This document shows, one piece after another, positions 1-7,990 of a stretch of 16,186 nt of DNA. Source of the stretch: Bovifimicola sp050309585 (GTDB lineage: Bacteria > Bacillota > Clostridia > Lachnospirales > Lachnospiraceae). Within the stretch, counting starts at the first letter, position 1; the number at the start of each line of letters is the position of its first letter. The notes under the pieces are model-generated. The model did no database searches. It was not told where the DNA came from and saw only the letters and a list, made by a program, of their open reading frames with translations. The position numbers and the translations under genes are program-made. The DNA lies in the NCBI GenBank assembly GCA_050309585.1, contig JBNRML010000044.1, forward strand, positions 1-16,186, written 5' to 3'.

Positions 1-127
1 TCTAAATTTCCATCTGCGGCGTTGTCGTCAGTCGACGTAGCCACCGCTACGCCTTCTTCCTCCGTCTTGCAGTCTGAAAATTTATCCTGCGTGAAACATA
101 CTGCTATTAAGGGTGAGTTATACTAGA
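1..127. repeat. GC-richer structured element, probably a dispersed non-coding repeat (cut by the window edge)
   Basis: About 33 of the first 60 bases are G or C, well above the surrounding AT-rich DNA. It contains a perfect hairpin at 36-51 (CGTAGC, 4-nt loop, GCTACG), a short GTCG/CGAC stem at 24-36 and an outer GGCGT/ACGCC pair at 18-22 and 49-53, so alternative folds compete. The plus strand is open from the window edge to a TAG at 124-126, giving a Ser/Ala-rich peptide with no start in view. I read this as a REP- or MITE-like element or structured RNA, not a host gene, but I cannot see its left end. Similar short sequences seem familiar to me from Lachnospiraceae genomes; that is memory, not a search. 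Confidence 0.45.
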
Positions 128-160
128 AAAAGGTGACACAAATCATCCTGTGTCACCTTT
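126..160 (-). terminator. Rho-independent terminator of the recJ-apt-carboxypeptidase unit
   Basis: A perfect 12-bp stem (129-140 with 149-160, AAAGGTGACACA and its complement) closes an 8-nt loop. On the minus strand it is followed by a run of T ending near 126. It lies 24 bases past the carboxypeptidase stop codon. On the plus strand there is no U tract, so it is directional. Confidence 0.9.
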
Positions 161-184
161 AAATAATAATCTACCACCAAACTT

Positions 185-1441
185 CTAATTTCCCACCGCA
201 GATGTATTCTCAGGACCTGTACTTCCTGAAGTACCCTCTGTATTGCCATCATTCTCTGCTTCCGTGCCAGCCGGGCTATTTGCCGCCTCTACTGCACCTT
301 CGCAATATTTCCCATAAAGATTAAAATCATCATATATACAGTCCCATCTGCCATCTCCACCTGCAGTTACCACTACATATTTTTTATCCTTGCTCTCTGC
401 ACAGCTCACAAGACACTGTTTTGCCTCCTGTGTATAACCAGTCTTCCCTGCCAGTATTTTTGCTCCCGGCACCTCATCTCCATACATTCTGCTAAACATT
501 GTACTGGTAAGCAATATCCCCTCAGGATGTTTTTCAGTAGGCGCTGTTGTGTATTGATATGTGGATAATATCTCTGCACAGGTTTCATTCTGCATGGCAT
601 AATCCATAATCATCGCCTGCTCAATTGGTGTGGTATAGTGGTCATCACTGTGAAGTCCCGATGTGTTTGTGAAATGCGTATTTTTAAGCCCCATTTCCAC
701 ACATTTCTCATTCATCAGCTTGACAAATTCTTCCTCTGTTCCGGATACCATCATGGCAAGTCCAACTGCTCCGTCTGCACCTGATGGAAGAATTAATCCA
801 TACATCAAATCCTTTGCCGTGACAGCCTCTCCCGCCTCAAATCCGGCTCTTGAAGCCTGATCAAGATAAAGAGGATCGATAATTTCATTTGTCATCGTAA
901 AGGTCTGGGTCATATCCTGAATATGCTCTACTGCCACAATAAGTGTCATTACCTTTGTCATGGATGCCGGGAAAATTCTTGCATCAGCGTTTCTTCCGGC
1001 AATCAGTTTTCCCTCTTCTGTATCAACAACAGCTATAAATGGCGTCTTAACCTCAGGATCTGTTATCCCCTCATAGTCATCAGCTTTTTTTGGATAAATT
1101 ACCTTAGGCCCCGTCTCTTCTTCAATGATTTCATCTGCGTCATCCCCAATATCTTCCTTTATTAGTTCTCCTGCTGTTGACGCATTAGAACTTTTAGTCT
1201 TTTTTGAATTGTCATTGCCGAAAAATAAATGTTTTATCCCAAATATGATTCCCGCAATCAAAAGAACAGCTATTATCAGCAAAAGGGCTAATCTCGTATA
1301 TAATTTTATATATCGGTTTCTGCGTCTCCTTCTTCTGACACTTTCTCTTCCATTGCTTATTGTATAACTAATGCTGTCTCTACCGGCACCACCCCAATTT
1401 CTGGTCCTTCTCCTCCTGTTTCCATAATTACTTCTTTTCAT
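185..1441 (-). CDS. Serine-type D-Ala-D-Ala carboxypeptidase (peptidase S11), N-terminally membrane anchored
   Basis: This 418-residue low-molecular-weight penicillin-binding protein trims the terminal D-Ala from peptidoglycan stem peptides outside the membrane. The S11 catalytic motifs are in order: SMTK at 160-163 with the nucleophile Ser160, SGA at 220-222 (the SxN-type motif, with Ala where Asn is commonest) and KTG at 333-335. The first 50 residues are strongly basic, including six consecutive Arg at about 36-41, and are followed by one hydrophobic span at about 51-69. The protein is therefore probably tethered by its N terminus with a cytoplasmic Arg-rich tail. The C terminus is a Gly/Thr/Glu-rich tail (about 388-418) and lacks the PBP5 C-terminal domain and amphipathic anchor. 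It starts 17 bases after the apt stop and is probably cotranscribed with apt. It resembles DacF/DacA proteins, but I assign no symbol. The enzyme class is confident. Confidence 0.92.
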   Translation of the reverse strand: MKRSNYGNRRRRTRNWGGAGRDSISYTISNGRESVRRRRRRNRYIKLYTRLALLLIIAVLLIAGIIFGIKHLFFGNDNSKKTKSSNASTAGELIKEDIGDDADEIIEEETGPKVIYPKKADDYEGITDPEVKTPFIAVVDTEEGKLIAGRNADARIFPASMTKVMTLIVAVEHIQDMTQTFTMTNEIIDPLYLDQASRAGFEAGEAVTAKDLMYGLILPSGADGAVGLAMMVSGTEEEFVKLMNEKCVEMGLKNTHFTNTSGLHSDDHYTTPIEQAMIMDYAMQNETCAEILSTYQYTTAPTEKHPEGILLTSTMFSRMYGDEVPGAKILAGKTGYTQEAKQCLVSCAESKDKKYVVVTAGGDGRWDCIYDDFNLYGKYCEGAVEAANSPAGTEAENDGNTEGTSGSTGPENTSAVGN

Positions 1442-1458
1442 GATAATACTCTCTTCTA

Positions 1459-1983
1459 TTATTTACCTTCATACTTTATTACTGAACGAACATTGTAGCC
1501 CTGAAGTTTTTCTCTTCCCTTAAGACCTTCAAGCTCCATTAGGAAACAAATTCCAACCACTTCTCCCCCAAGCTGCTCCACAAGCTTAACAATTGCTTCA
1601 ATTGTTCCCCCTGTTGCAATAAGGTCATCAATAATTACTACCTTCTGTCCCGGCTTAATAGCGTCCCTATGTATTTCTATCTCAGCAGTTCCATACTCTA
1701 ACTCATATTCCATAGATACTGTTTCCATAGGAAGCTTTCCTTTTTTTCTGACCGGAATAAATGGCTTATGCAAATTGTAAGCAACAGGCACTCCGAAAAT
1801 AAATCCTCTTGATTCAGGTCCCAATACCAAATCAAAATCTATGTCTTCAATTTCCTTCTGCATACTGTCAATAGCAAGTTTAAGTCCGTCTGCATCCTGC
1901 AATACAGATGTTACATCCCTGAAAATTATTCCTTCCTTTGGAAAATCCTTAATACTTCTTACGTATTCTTCAATCTTTTTCAT
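1459..1983 (-). CDS. apt: Adenine phosphoribosyltransferase
   Basis: Apt is a cytoplasmic purine-salvage enzyme that converts adenine and PRPP to AMP and pyrophosphate. At 174 residues it is the usual length. The PRPP-binding signature is at about 115-128 (VVIIDDLIATGGT). ESRG is at 57-60, and the basic flexible loop RKKGKLP is at 79-85. The ATG at 1983 is preceded by GGAGGT at a spacing of 5 bases, so the start is secure. It follows recJ by 86 bases and precedes the carboxypeptidase by 17 bases. In many Firmicutes recJ-apt is followed by the (p)ppGpp synthetase relA; here a wall carboxypeptidase takes that place. Confidence 0.97.
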   Translation of the reverse strand: MKKIEEYVRSIKDFPKEGIIFRDVTSVLQDADGLKLAIDSMQKEIEDIDFDLVLGPESRGFIFGVPVAYNLHKPFIPVRKKGKLPMETVSMEYELEYGTAEIEIHRDAIKPGQKVVIIDDLIATGGTIEAIVKLVEQLGGEVVGICFLMELEGLKGREKLQGYNVRSVIKYEGK

Positions 1984-2020
1984 TTTCTACCTCCATTGTC
2001 TCAGTAAAACTACTTTTGAT

Positions 2021-2048
2021 AAAATATATATATTCATATATGTATTTT
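2021..2048. repeat. AU-only imperfect hairpin between recJ and apt
   Basis: The arms AAAATA (2021-2026) and TATTTT (2043-2048) pair, as do ATATAT at 2028-2033 and 2036-2041, with one mismatch between them and almost no loop. All pairs are A-T, so it is weak. No U tract makes it a terminator. It may be a transcript-processing site, part of an apt promoter, or just AT-rich spacer. Confidence 0.35.
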
Positions 2049-2069
2049 TCCGCATACATTATGATTTTA

Positions 2070-3944
2070 TCACGAATATCTCTTTACTACAACTCTAATA
2101 TTCCTTATCCCTCTATATTCATTAATTTCCGGATAATAAATAACATTGAGGCTCATATTATTGTACCTGCCCTCTAAGGCTGCATTTACATCTTCATCTG
2201 AAAACTTTTGTCTCATATTATTTAAAAACGTATCTCCATCCTCAAATAAAGTTGCTTCCATATTAAATCCAGCTTTATTTGCAACAGAAAGAATAACCAC
2301 ATTTCTATTTACACCCACAATACGGATTTTCCTTATCTTTGTACATTTCTCTGCAAAAACAGGTTTTTCATTACCCGTTCCGTGAGGTTCAAGCTTTTCC
2401 AATTCCATAATAAGTTTTTCTGTAATATACTCAAAAGGCATAGGAACGTCTATCCAAACCTTTTGTGTCAAAACTTCATCATTTATCCCTTCGCTATCAT
2501 TTATTAGTCTCCTGAAATCCTCAATCTTATCTTCGGCAATGGATAATCCTGCCGCCATTTTATGACCGCCAAACTTCTTAAAAAGCGGCTCACCATTTCC
2601 TTTATTCCTCATGTATTTAGAATTTGCCAATACCAGTTCATCAAACATTGAATAGTCTTCAATCCCTCTTCCTGAGCCCTTAGCCCCATCCTCTGCCGCA
2701 GTCAGCACAAAGCTCGGCCTGTAATAATGTTCCTTAATCTTTCCCGCAATAATTCCGGCAAGGCTTTCATGACATTCCTTTAAATACATCACCAATACCT
2801 TTTCATCATTTTCCTTAATCATCTTATCTGTTTCTTCTAATGCTATTTCTGTATATTTCTGGGTAAGAAATTTTCTCTCGTCATTCAATTCCTTAAGCTC
2901 ATTTGCCTTTTTTGCCGCCTCAGCCCTGTCTCTTTCCCTAAACAGGTCAAATGCCTTTTTTGCCGTTTCAAGTCTTCCTCCCGCATTAATGCATGGTCCT
3001 ATGACAAAACCTATGTGGTAACTGCTTATTTTCTTACCCTCCAATCCATTTGCTTTTATAAGCCCCTCTAATCCCGGATTATCAATTTCATTTATTATTT
3101 TCAATGCATTTTTCACAATTGTTCTGTTCTCTTTTATCAAAACCACTATATCTCCAACAGTGGCAATTCCCGCAAAGGCAAGAAATTCCTTCATGAATTC
3201 AAACTTGTTTTCACTTTCACTTTTCCCAACCGTAAACTGTCCCGTTATGGCATTAAAAATTGTTGTTCCCTTATATTTATCTTCTCCCGTAACTTTATCG
3301 AAAATTGCTTCTATTACCTTGTATGCCACGGCACCTCCACAAAGTTCTTTGAACGGGTATCCACACTCCTCCTGTTTGTGGTCAATTACTGCATCGGCAA
3401 GGGGAACCTTGTACTTTTTTTTTCCATCAATCATTTCGTACGGCACCTCATGATGGTCTGTCACAACAATTTTCATCCCAAGCTCTCTCCCAAGTTTAAC
3501 CTGTGAATCCGCTGCAATGCCATTATCACAGGTTATTATGAGCTCCACCCCGTCTGAATATGCCTGTCTTATCAGTCTCTCATTCAGTCCATAGCCGTCC
3601 ATTATTCTGTCAGGAACATCAAAATCAACTCTTGCTCCCATTCGTTCCAATCCGGTGGTCAAAATATATCCCGAACATACTCCGTCAATATCATAGTCAC
3701 CTATAACTCTGATTTTTTCACCACTAATAATAGAATTAATAATTATATTAACTGCCTTTTCCATATCCTTAAACAAAAAAGGCGAATATAAGGTACTCAA
3801 ATCACATTTCAGATACTCGTCTATGTCCTCATCTTCTATTATGTCTCTGTTTCTGATTATTCTCGCCGTCACGGGATTAATGCCGAATTTTTCACTGATA
3901 CCATAAAAATCTGCTTTTTTTGCGTGAACTAACCATTTTTCCAT
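2070..3944 (-). CDS. recJ: Single-stranded-DNA-specific exonuclease RecJ
   Basis: RecJ is a 5'-to-3' single-strand DNA exonuclease of the DHH phosphoesterase family, used in recombinational repair and mismatch repair in the cytoplasm. The metal-binding motifs are visible: DYDIDG at about 83-88, TCDNG at about 138-142 and DHH at 163-165. The conserved GGRLETA segment and the late GGHKMAAG motif of the DHHA1 domain follow, and then a C-terminal oligonucleotide-binding region. I chose the ATG at 3944 (624 residues) because AGGAGG lies 10 bases upstream; an in-frame ATG at 3986 would add 14 residues with no ribosome binding site and no RecJ-like sequence. It is preceded by the secDF terminator and a plausible promoter at 3988-4017, so it probably starts a new transcription unit with apt and the carboxypeptidase. 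Confidence 0.95.
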   Translation of the reverse strand: MEKWLVHAKKADFYGISEKFGINPVTARIIRNRDIIEDEDIDEYLKCDLSTLYSPFLFKDMEKAVNIIINSIISGEKIRVIGDYDIDGVCSGYILTTGLERMGARVDFDVPDRIMDGYGLNERLIRQAYSDGVELIITCDNGIAADSQVKLGRELGMKIVVTDHHEVPYEMIDGKKKYKVPLADAVIDHKQEECGYPFKELCGGAVAYKVIEAIFDKVTGEDKYKGTTIFNAITGQFTVGKSESENKFEFMKEFLAFAGIATVGDIVVLIKENRTIVKNALKIINEIDNPGLEGLIKANGLEGKKISSYHIGFVIGPCINAGGRLETAKKAFDLFRERDRAEAAKKANELKELNDERKFLTQKYTEIALEETDKMIKENDEKVLVMYLKECHESLAGIIAGKIKEHYYRPSFVLTAAEDGAKGSGRGIEDYSMFDELVLANSKYMRNKGNGEPLFKKFGGHKMAAGLSIAEDKIEDFRRLINDSEGINDEVLTQKVWIDVPMPFEYITEKLIMELEKLEPHGTGNEKPVFAEKCTKIRKIRIVGVNRNVVILSVANKAGFNMEATLFEDGDTFLNNMRQKFSDEDVNAALEGRYNNMSLNVIYYPEINEYRGIRNIRVVVKRYS

Positions 3945-3987
3945 TTTACATCTGCCTCCTAATAATATGCACCAGCCTATTGCCACT

Positions 3988-4017
3988 ATTTTAAATGATA
4001 AGGCATATTTTCCGCAA
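3988..4017 (-). promoter_or_regulatory. Candidate sigma-A promoter for recJ-apt-carboxypeptidase
   Basis: On the minus strand, TTGCGG (4012-4017) and TAAAAT (3988-3993) are separated by 18 bases. The -10 matches five of six consensus positions and the -35 is weak beyond TTG. It lies just after the secDF terminator and about 44 bases before the recJ start, where a promoter is needed. Confidence 0.5.
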
Positions 4018-4071
4018 GTAAATTAATATATTAAATTATCATCCAATAATGACGTGCGCCGCCAGCTGCAA

Positions 4072-4116
4072 CAAAAAAGCCGCTGCCCTGGCGATATCAC
4101 GTCAAGGCAGCAGCCT
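4072..4116 (-). terminator. Strong Rho-independent terminator after secDF
   Basis: A GC-rich 14-pair stem (4077-4090 with 4103-4116, including a few G-U pairs on the minus-strand RNA) closes a 12-nt loop. A run of six T follows at 4073-4078 on the minus strand. It sits 24 bases beyond the secDF stop and separates the scfA-scfB-secDF unit from recJ. Confidence 0.93.
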
Positions 4117-4140
4117 GAAATCACATTCTTTATTTGAAAT

Positions 4141-6390
4141 TTATATTTTCTGTTTTTTAGGCTGTTTCTCAACCTTTTTGTACTGTCCCTTTGACATCAA
4201 ATACCAAAGAGCACCTGTGATAAATACTGAAGAAAAACAACCTACAATAATACCAACCATAATAGGTGCTGCAAATTCTTTAACTGCTGAAACTCCAAGT
4301 ACATATAAAACAGCAACCATTACAAATGTTGTGAACGAAGTATAAATACTTCTTGTAAGTGTCTGTGTAATACTGTCATTTACTACTTTTACAATATCCA
4401 CTCTCTTAGGATCCTGACTGTTTGATAACTGTTCTCTGATACGGTCAAAGATGACGATTGTGGCATTGATTGAGTAACCTACGATTGTGAGCATACATGC
4501 AATAAATGTTGTACCAACAGTTGTTCTTGAAACAGCATAGAAACCAAGAACTATAACAACGTCATGGACTAATGCAAGTACTGCACTTCCTGCGAATTTA
4601 AGATTCTTAAATCTGAACCAGATATATACCAACATACAAAGTGTCGCAAGAATAACTGCAACAATTGCATCCTCTTTCATCTGATCACTGACACTTGAAC
4701 TGATATTTGTCTCCTCAAAGCTTTCACCATCATTTGCAATAGCCCCAAAATCATTAACAAGTGTATCCGTCATAGCCTTTCTTGTATCGTCTTTAAGTAA
4801 CTGTGTCTTAATCACAAATTTCTTAGAACCATTTTCTTTCTGACCCTGAATATCTGTGCTTCCAATCGCCTTTTCAAGAGCCGGTTTAATCTTGTCATTG
4901 AATTCATCTACTGAGTAATCCTTTTCAAAATCAACTGTAGTAGCTGAACCACCCTTAAATTCAATACTGTAGTTAAATGCACCTTCACCCTTTGAGCTGT
5001 TGATTATCATAAATGCAGCTCCAACAAGGATTAATACAACGGAAATGCTGAACCAAATTGCTTTTTTGCCGAGGAAGTTAATTGTCTTTCTTTCCTTCTG
5101 TACTCCATAGAATTTCTTATCCTTGAATCCCATATTGTAGAATAAGTAGGTAAGGAATCTTGAAATAACCATGGCTGTAACCATTGACAGCACGATACCA
5201 ATTGCAAGTGTCTGGGCAAATCCCTTAACAGGACCTGTACCCTTCCACATAAGAACCAATGCTGCTATAAATGTTGTAACGTTACCATCCACAATTGCTG
5301 ATGTAGCCTTCTTAAATCCTGTCTTAATGGCAACCTCTGTAGTACGTCCTTCTGCAAGCTCTTCCTTAATTCTGGCATAAATGATTACGTTAGCATCCAC
5401 GGCCATACCAATTGAAAGAATAATACCTGCAATACCAGGAAGTGTAAGTGTTAAGTCAAATCCGTTTAACACCAATAATTCCATAATTGTATATAATGCA
5501 AGTGCGATACTGGCCACAACACCAGGAATTCTATACATAATCATCATGAAAATCATAACGATTATAAGACCAATTAAACCTGCAACCAAACTTGTGCTCA
5601 ATGCATCTGAACCAAGCTTTGCACTTACAACCTTTGAACTAATCTGTTCAAGTTCAAGACTTAATGAACCAATTCTAATTGAAGATGCAAGTAATTTTGC
5701 CTCATCAAGTGATTCCTGACCTGTGATAACAGCTTCACCGTCTGTGATGGCTGTCTCAACCTTCGGTGCACTAATGATTTCATCATCATACATAATGCAG
5801 AGAACTTTACCTACATTTGTTGTCGTTGCATCACTGAATTTTGTTGTACCTTCCTTAGTTAATGAAAGAGCTACAACATATTCTGTTGCATTTGTCTTCT
5901 CTGAAGTTCTGGCCTGTCCCTGTGCATCTGCAACATCTTCACCTGTAAGCCAGACTTTATATGTAGTACCATCTTCAGTTGTGTATGCAGGATATGTATC
6001 ATCACCTTCATATCCGGTTTCCTGTGTTACAAACATCAATGTACCTGGCTTACCAAGTTCATTAATTACGCTCTGTTCATCGAACTGTCCCGGAATATCA
6101 ACTGTGATCTTATCATCACCCTCTGTATACACCTCAGACTCGTTGCTAAACTCGCCCACACGTTTTTCAAGCTTGTACTTTGTATCGTTGATTTCCTCTT
6201 TTGATGGATTTTCATCCACAATCCTATAAGTTACACTTACACCACCCTTAAGATCCAAACCACGGATGATGTTCTTTGCAGAACCCTTGTGCTGGTTTCC
6301 AATACCAACGCCTGCAACGTACCCTGAACCTACTATCAATACAATAGTCAGAAGGAACAGGGCAATACTTTTTCCTTTACTGAGTTTCAT
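4141..6390 (-). CDS. secDF: Protein translocase subunit SecDF (SecD-SecF fusion)
   Basis: SecDF is a membrane subunit of the Sec translocon that uses the proton gradient to help pull exported proteins out of SecYEG. This 749-residue chain fuses SecD and SecF, as in Bacillus subtilis (about 737 residues). SecD features are one N-terminal span (about 8-29), the GLDLKGG motif at about 44-50, an extracytoplasmic P1 region, then five spans including GMAVDANVIIYARIKEE with the membrane Asp near residue 332. The SecF half starts near 440, carries EFKGG near 477-481 and has a matching GYSINATIVIFDRIREQ helix. I chose the ATG at 6390, preceded by GAGGTGAG; an in-frame ATG at 6423 would add 11 residues that look non-native. 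It lies 119 bases after scfB with no terminator between, so readthrough from the scfA promoter is likely. Confidence 0.97.
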   Translation of the reverse strand: MKLSKGKSIALFLLTIVLIVGSGYVAGVGIGNQHKGSAKNIIRGLDLKGGVSVTYRIVDENPSKEEINDTKYKLEKRVGEFSNESEVYTEGDDKITVDIPGQFDEQSVINELGKPGTLMFVTQETGYEGDDTYPAYTTEDGTTYKVWLTGEDVADAQGQARTSEKTNATEYVVALSLTKEGTTKFSDATTTNVGKVLCIMYDDEIISAPKVETAITDGEAVITGQESLDEAKLLASSIRIGSLSLELEQISSKVVSAKLGSDALSTSLVAGLIGLIIVMIFMMIMYRIPGVVASIALALYTIMELLVLNGFDLTLTLPGIAGIILSIGMAVDANVIIYARIKEELAEGRTTEVAIKTGFKKATSAIVDGNVTTFIAALVLMWKGTGPVKGFAQTLAIGIVLSMVTAMVISRFLTYLFYNMGFKDKKFYGVQKERKTINFLGKKAIWFSISVVLILVGAAFMIINSSKGEGAFNYSIEFKGGSATTVDFEKDYSVDEFNDKIKPALEKAIGSTDIQGQKENGSKKFVIKTQLLKDDTRKAMTDTLVNDFGAIANDGESFEETNISSSVSDQMKEDAIVAVILATLCMLVYIWFRFKNLKFAGSAVLALVHDVVIVLGFYAVSRTTVGTTFIACMLTIVGYSINATIVIFDRIREQLSNSQDPKRVDIVKVVNDSITQTLTRSIYTSFTTFVMVAVLYVLGVSAVKEFAAPIMVGIIVGCFSSVFITGALWYLMSKGQYKKVEKQPKKQKI

Positions 6391-6394
6391 TTTC

Positions 6395-6436
6395 TCACCT
6401 CTGCCGGGATAACTCCCTCGCATTCCTGCGCTGCAT
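6395..6436 (-). CDS. Possible 13-codon leader ORF coupled to secDF
   Basis: An ATG at 6436 with AAAGGA 4 bases upstream opens a 13-residue, very basic peptide (MQRRNARELSRQR). Its TGA stop at 6395-6397 lies inside the secDF ribosome binding site, 4 bases before the secDF ATG. The placement suggests translational coupling. Arrest peptides are known upstream of secDF in other bacteria (VemP in Vibrio; Apd-type peptides), but those are much longer, and this one is too short to leave the ribosome tunnel. It could be chance. Confidence 0.3.
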   Translation of the reverse strand: MQRRNARELSRQR

Positions 6437-6509
6437 TATTTCCTTTCTTTTTTTCATAGTACCTATTTAATTGGTTTTCATTGGTTTCTGTAAAATTTCA
6501 TTTGCCAGA

Positions 6510-7874
6510 TTATTCCTCGTCGGCTAACGCTGCCTTTATCATAATGGCACATTCTATTCTCTTGCGCTGCATTTCACATCCAATATCATATGCATCAGTA
6601 ATTGAACCATGGAACTTATATGAGTTTGCCGCACATCCGCCGCTGCAATAATATCTCGCAAAACATTCCTGACACTTTTCCTTCGCGTAAACATTACACA
6701 TTTTGAATTCGTCACAAATATCCTGCCTGGTAATTCCTTCATCCACATTTCCTAAGAGAAATTCTTCCTGTCCCACAAATTGATGGCAAGGATACAAATC
6801 CCCCCAAGGTGTTACTGATAAATATTCAGTACCTGAGCCACATCCTGACAAACGTTTCGCAACACAAGGTCCCTGTTCAAGATCAATCATAAAGTGGAAG
6901 AAATTAAATCCGTTTCCTTCCTTCTTTCTCTTGACATATTCCTTTGCCAGCTTGTCATACTCTTCCATTATTTTTGGAAGATCCTCTTCTTTAATGCTAT
7001 ATTCCTCACTGTCATTTGCAACGACTGGTTCCATTGACATCTGCTTAAAACCTAGGTCTGCATAGTGAATAACATCCTCCGAAAAGTCCAGATTCTGATG
7101 TGTAAAGGTCCCTCTTACATAATAATTTGTCTGATTTCTGCTCTCTGCAAGCTTCTGAAACTTAGGGACTATTAAATCATAGCTTCCCTTTCCATTTCTA
7201 AAAGGTCTCATCTTGTCATTAATTTCTTTTCTTCCGTCAAGACTCAATACCACATTTGACATTTCTTTATTAACAAATTCCATCACTTCATCATCAAGCA
7301 GTACACCATTCGTTGTAAGCGTGAATCTGAAATTCTTGTTAAACTCTTTTTCTTTTGAGCGACCATATCTAACCAGTTCTTTGACAACATCCCAATTCAT
7401 GAGAGGCTCTCCACCAAAGAAATCAACTTCCAGATTTACCCTGTTTCCTGAATTGGCAATCAAAAAGTCTAACGCCTTTTTTCCAACTTCGAGACTCATC
7501 AACGCTCGCCTTCCATGGTATTCGCCCTCTTCTGCAAAACAATATTTACATGCCAAATTGCAATCATGAGCAATATGCAGACACAATGCCTTGACAACTG
7601 TTTTTCTATTTTTAAAATCTGTGATATATTTCTGATATATATCTTCTGTAAATAATAATCCTGATTCCTTAAGCTCTTCTACTTCTTCCACAGCTTCAAG
7701 AATCTGTCCTTCTTCATATCTATCTTTTAATTTGTCAACAATCTGGTCCTTTGTATTATTTTCATACAAAGCAACAACATCGTAACAAACATCATCAACA
7801 ACATGTGCCGAACCACTATTTACATCCAAAACAATGTTATAACCGTTGTTCTTGTATTGATGAATCTGAATCAC
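6510..7874 (-). CDS. scfB: SCIFF peptide maturase, radical SAM/SPASM thioether-forming enzyme
   Basis: This 454-residue cytoplasmic iron-sulfur enzyme is expected to install Cys-to-residue thioether links in the SCIFF peptide encoded just upstream. An N-terminal peptide-recognition (RRE, PqqD-like) region spans about 1-85. The radical SAM cluster motif is C105-xxx-C109-xx-C112, which binds the 4Fe-4S cluster and SAM. A Cys-rich SPASM domain for two auxiliary clusters fills the last 110 residues, with CGSGTEYLSVTPWGDLYPC, then CQEC and CSGGC. The start is GTG at 7874, with AAGG 7 bases upstream. The pairing with scfA, the length and the SPASM pattern match the characterised SCIFF maturases CteB and Tte1186. 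The gene lies between scfA and secDF, the arrangement I recall as common in Clostridia. Confidence 0.95.
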   Translation of the reverse strand: MIQIHQYKNNGYNIVLDVNSGSAHVVDDVCYDVVALYENNTKDQIVDKLKDRYEEGQILEAVEEVEELKESGLLFTEDIYQKYITDFKNRKTVVKALCLHIAHDCNLACKYCFAEEGEYHGRRALMSLEVGKKALDFLIANSGNRVNLEVDFFGGEPLMNWDVVKELVRYGRSKEKEFNKNFRFTLTTNGVLLDDEVMEFVNKEMSNVVLSLDGRKEINDKMRPFRNGKGSYDLIVPKFQKLAESRNQTNYYVRGTFTHQNLDFSEDVIHYADLGFKQMSMEPVVANDSEEYSIKEEDLPKIMEEYDKLAKEYVKRKKEGNGFNFFHFMIDLEQGPCVAKRLSGCGSGTEYLSVTPWGDLYPCHQFVGQEEFLLGNVDEGITRQDICDEFKMCNVYAKEKCQECFARYYCSGGCAANSYKFHGSITDAYDIGCEMQRKRIECAIMIKAALADEE

Positions 7875-7904
7875 AATATTACCTTACCTTTCTAACGCAC
7901 GATA

Positions 7905-7946
7905 ACAGAGTCAATACTATATTTGATATAATAGCATTGGCTCTGT
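7905..7946 (-). promoter_or_regulatory. Long hairpin in the scfA-scfB intergenic RNA
   Basis: On the minus strand, 7946-7931 pairs with 7920-7905: 16 positions with one C-A mismatch and one G-U pair, closing a 10-nt loop. The stem ends 30 bases before the scfB GTG. No U tract follows, so it is not a normal terminator. It could be a partial terminator, a processing site or a 3' stabiliser that makes the peptide message more abundant than the enzyme message, as in several RiPP operons. Confidence 0.7.
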
Positions 7947-7990
7947 CCCATACTTCTCATACTTTTTAATTGCGAACTAACATTTAATGT

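Noticed and set aside
1984..2069. Purine riboswitch before apt
   Set aside because: The 86-base gap is AT-only in its paired part and lacks conserved purine-aptamer loops.
3945..3986. N-terminal extension of RecJ
   Set aside because: The strong ribosome binding site lies inside the extension, and homology-like sequence starts only at 3944.
4049..4345. 98-residue plus-strand ORF over the secDF terminator and 3' end
   Set aside because: It reads through a terminator hairpin and antisense to SecDF, and has no ribosome binding site.
5723..6229. 168-residue plus-strand ORF opposite secDF
   Set aside because: It is Ser/Thr/Val-rich antisense shadow of a conserved SecDF region, with no ribosome binding site and no recognisable domain.
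6391..6423. N-terminal extension of SecDF
   Set aside because: The ribosome binding site for the ATG at 6390 lies inside it, and the residues are not typical of a SecD N terminus.
7905..7946. Intrinsic terminator between scfA and scfB
   Set aside because: The stem is strong, but no run of T follows on the minus strand, so it is recorded as a regulatory hairpin instead.
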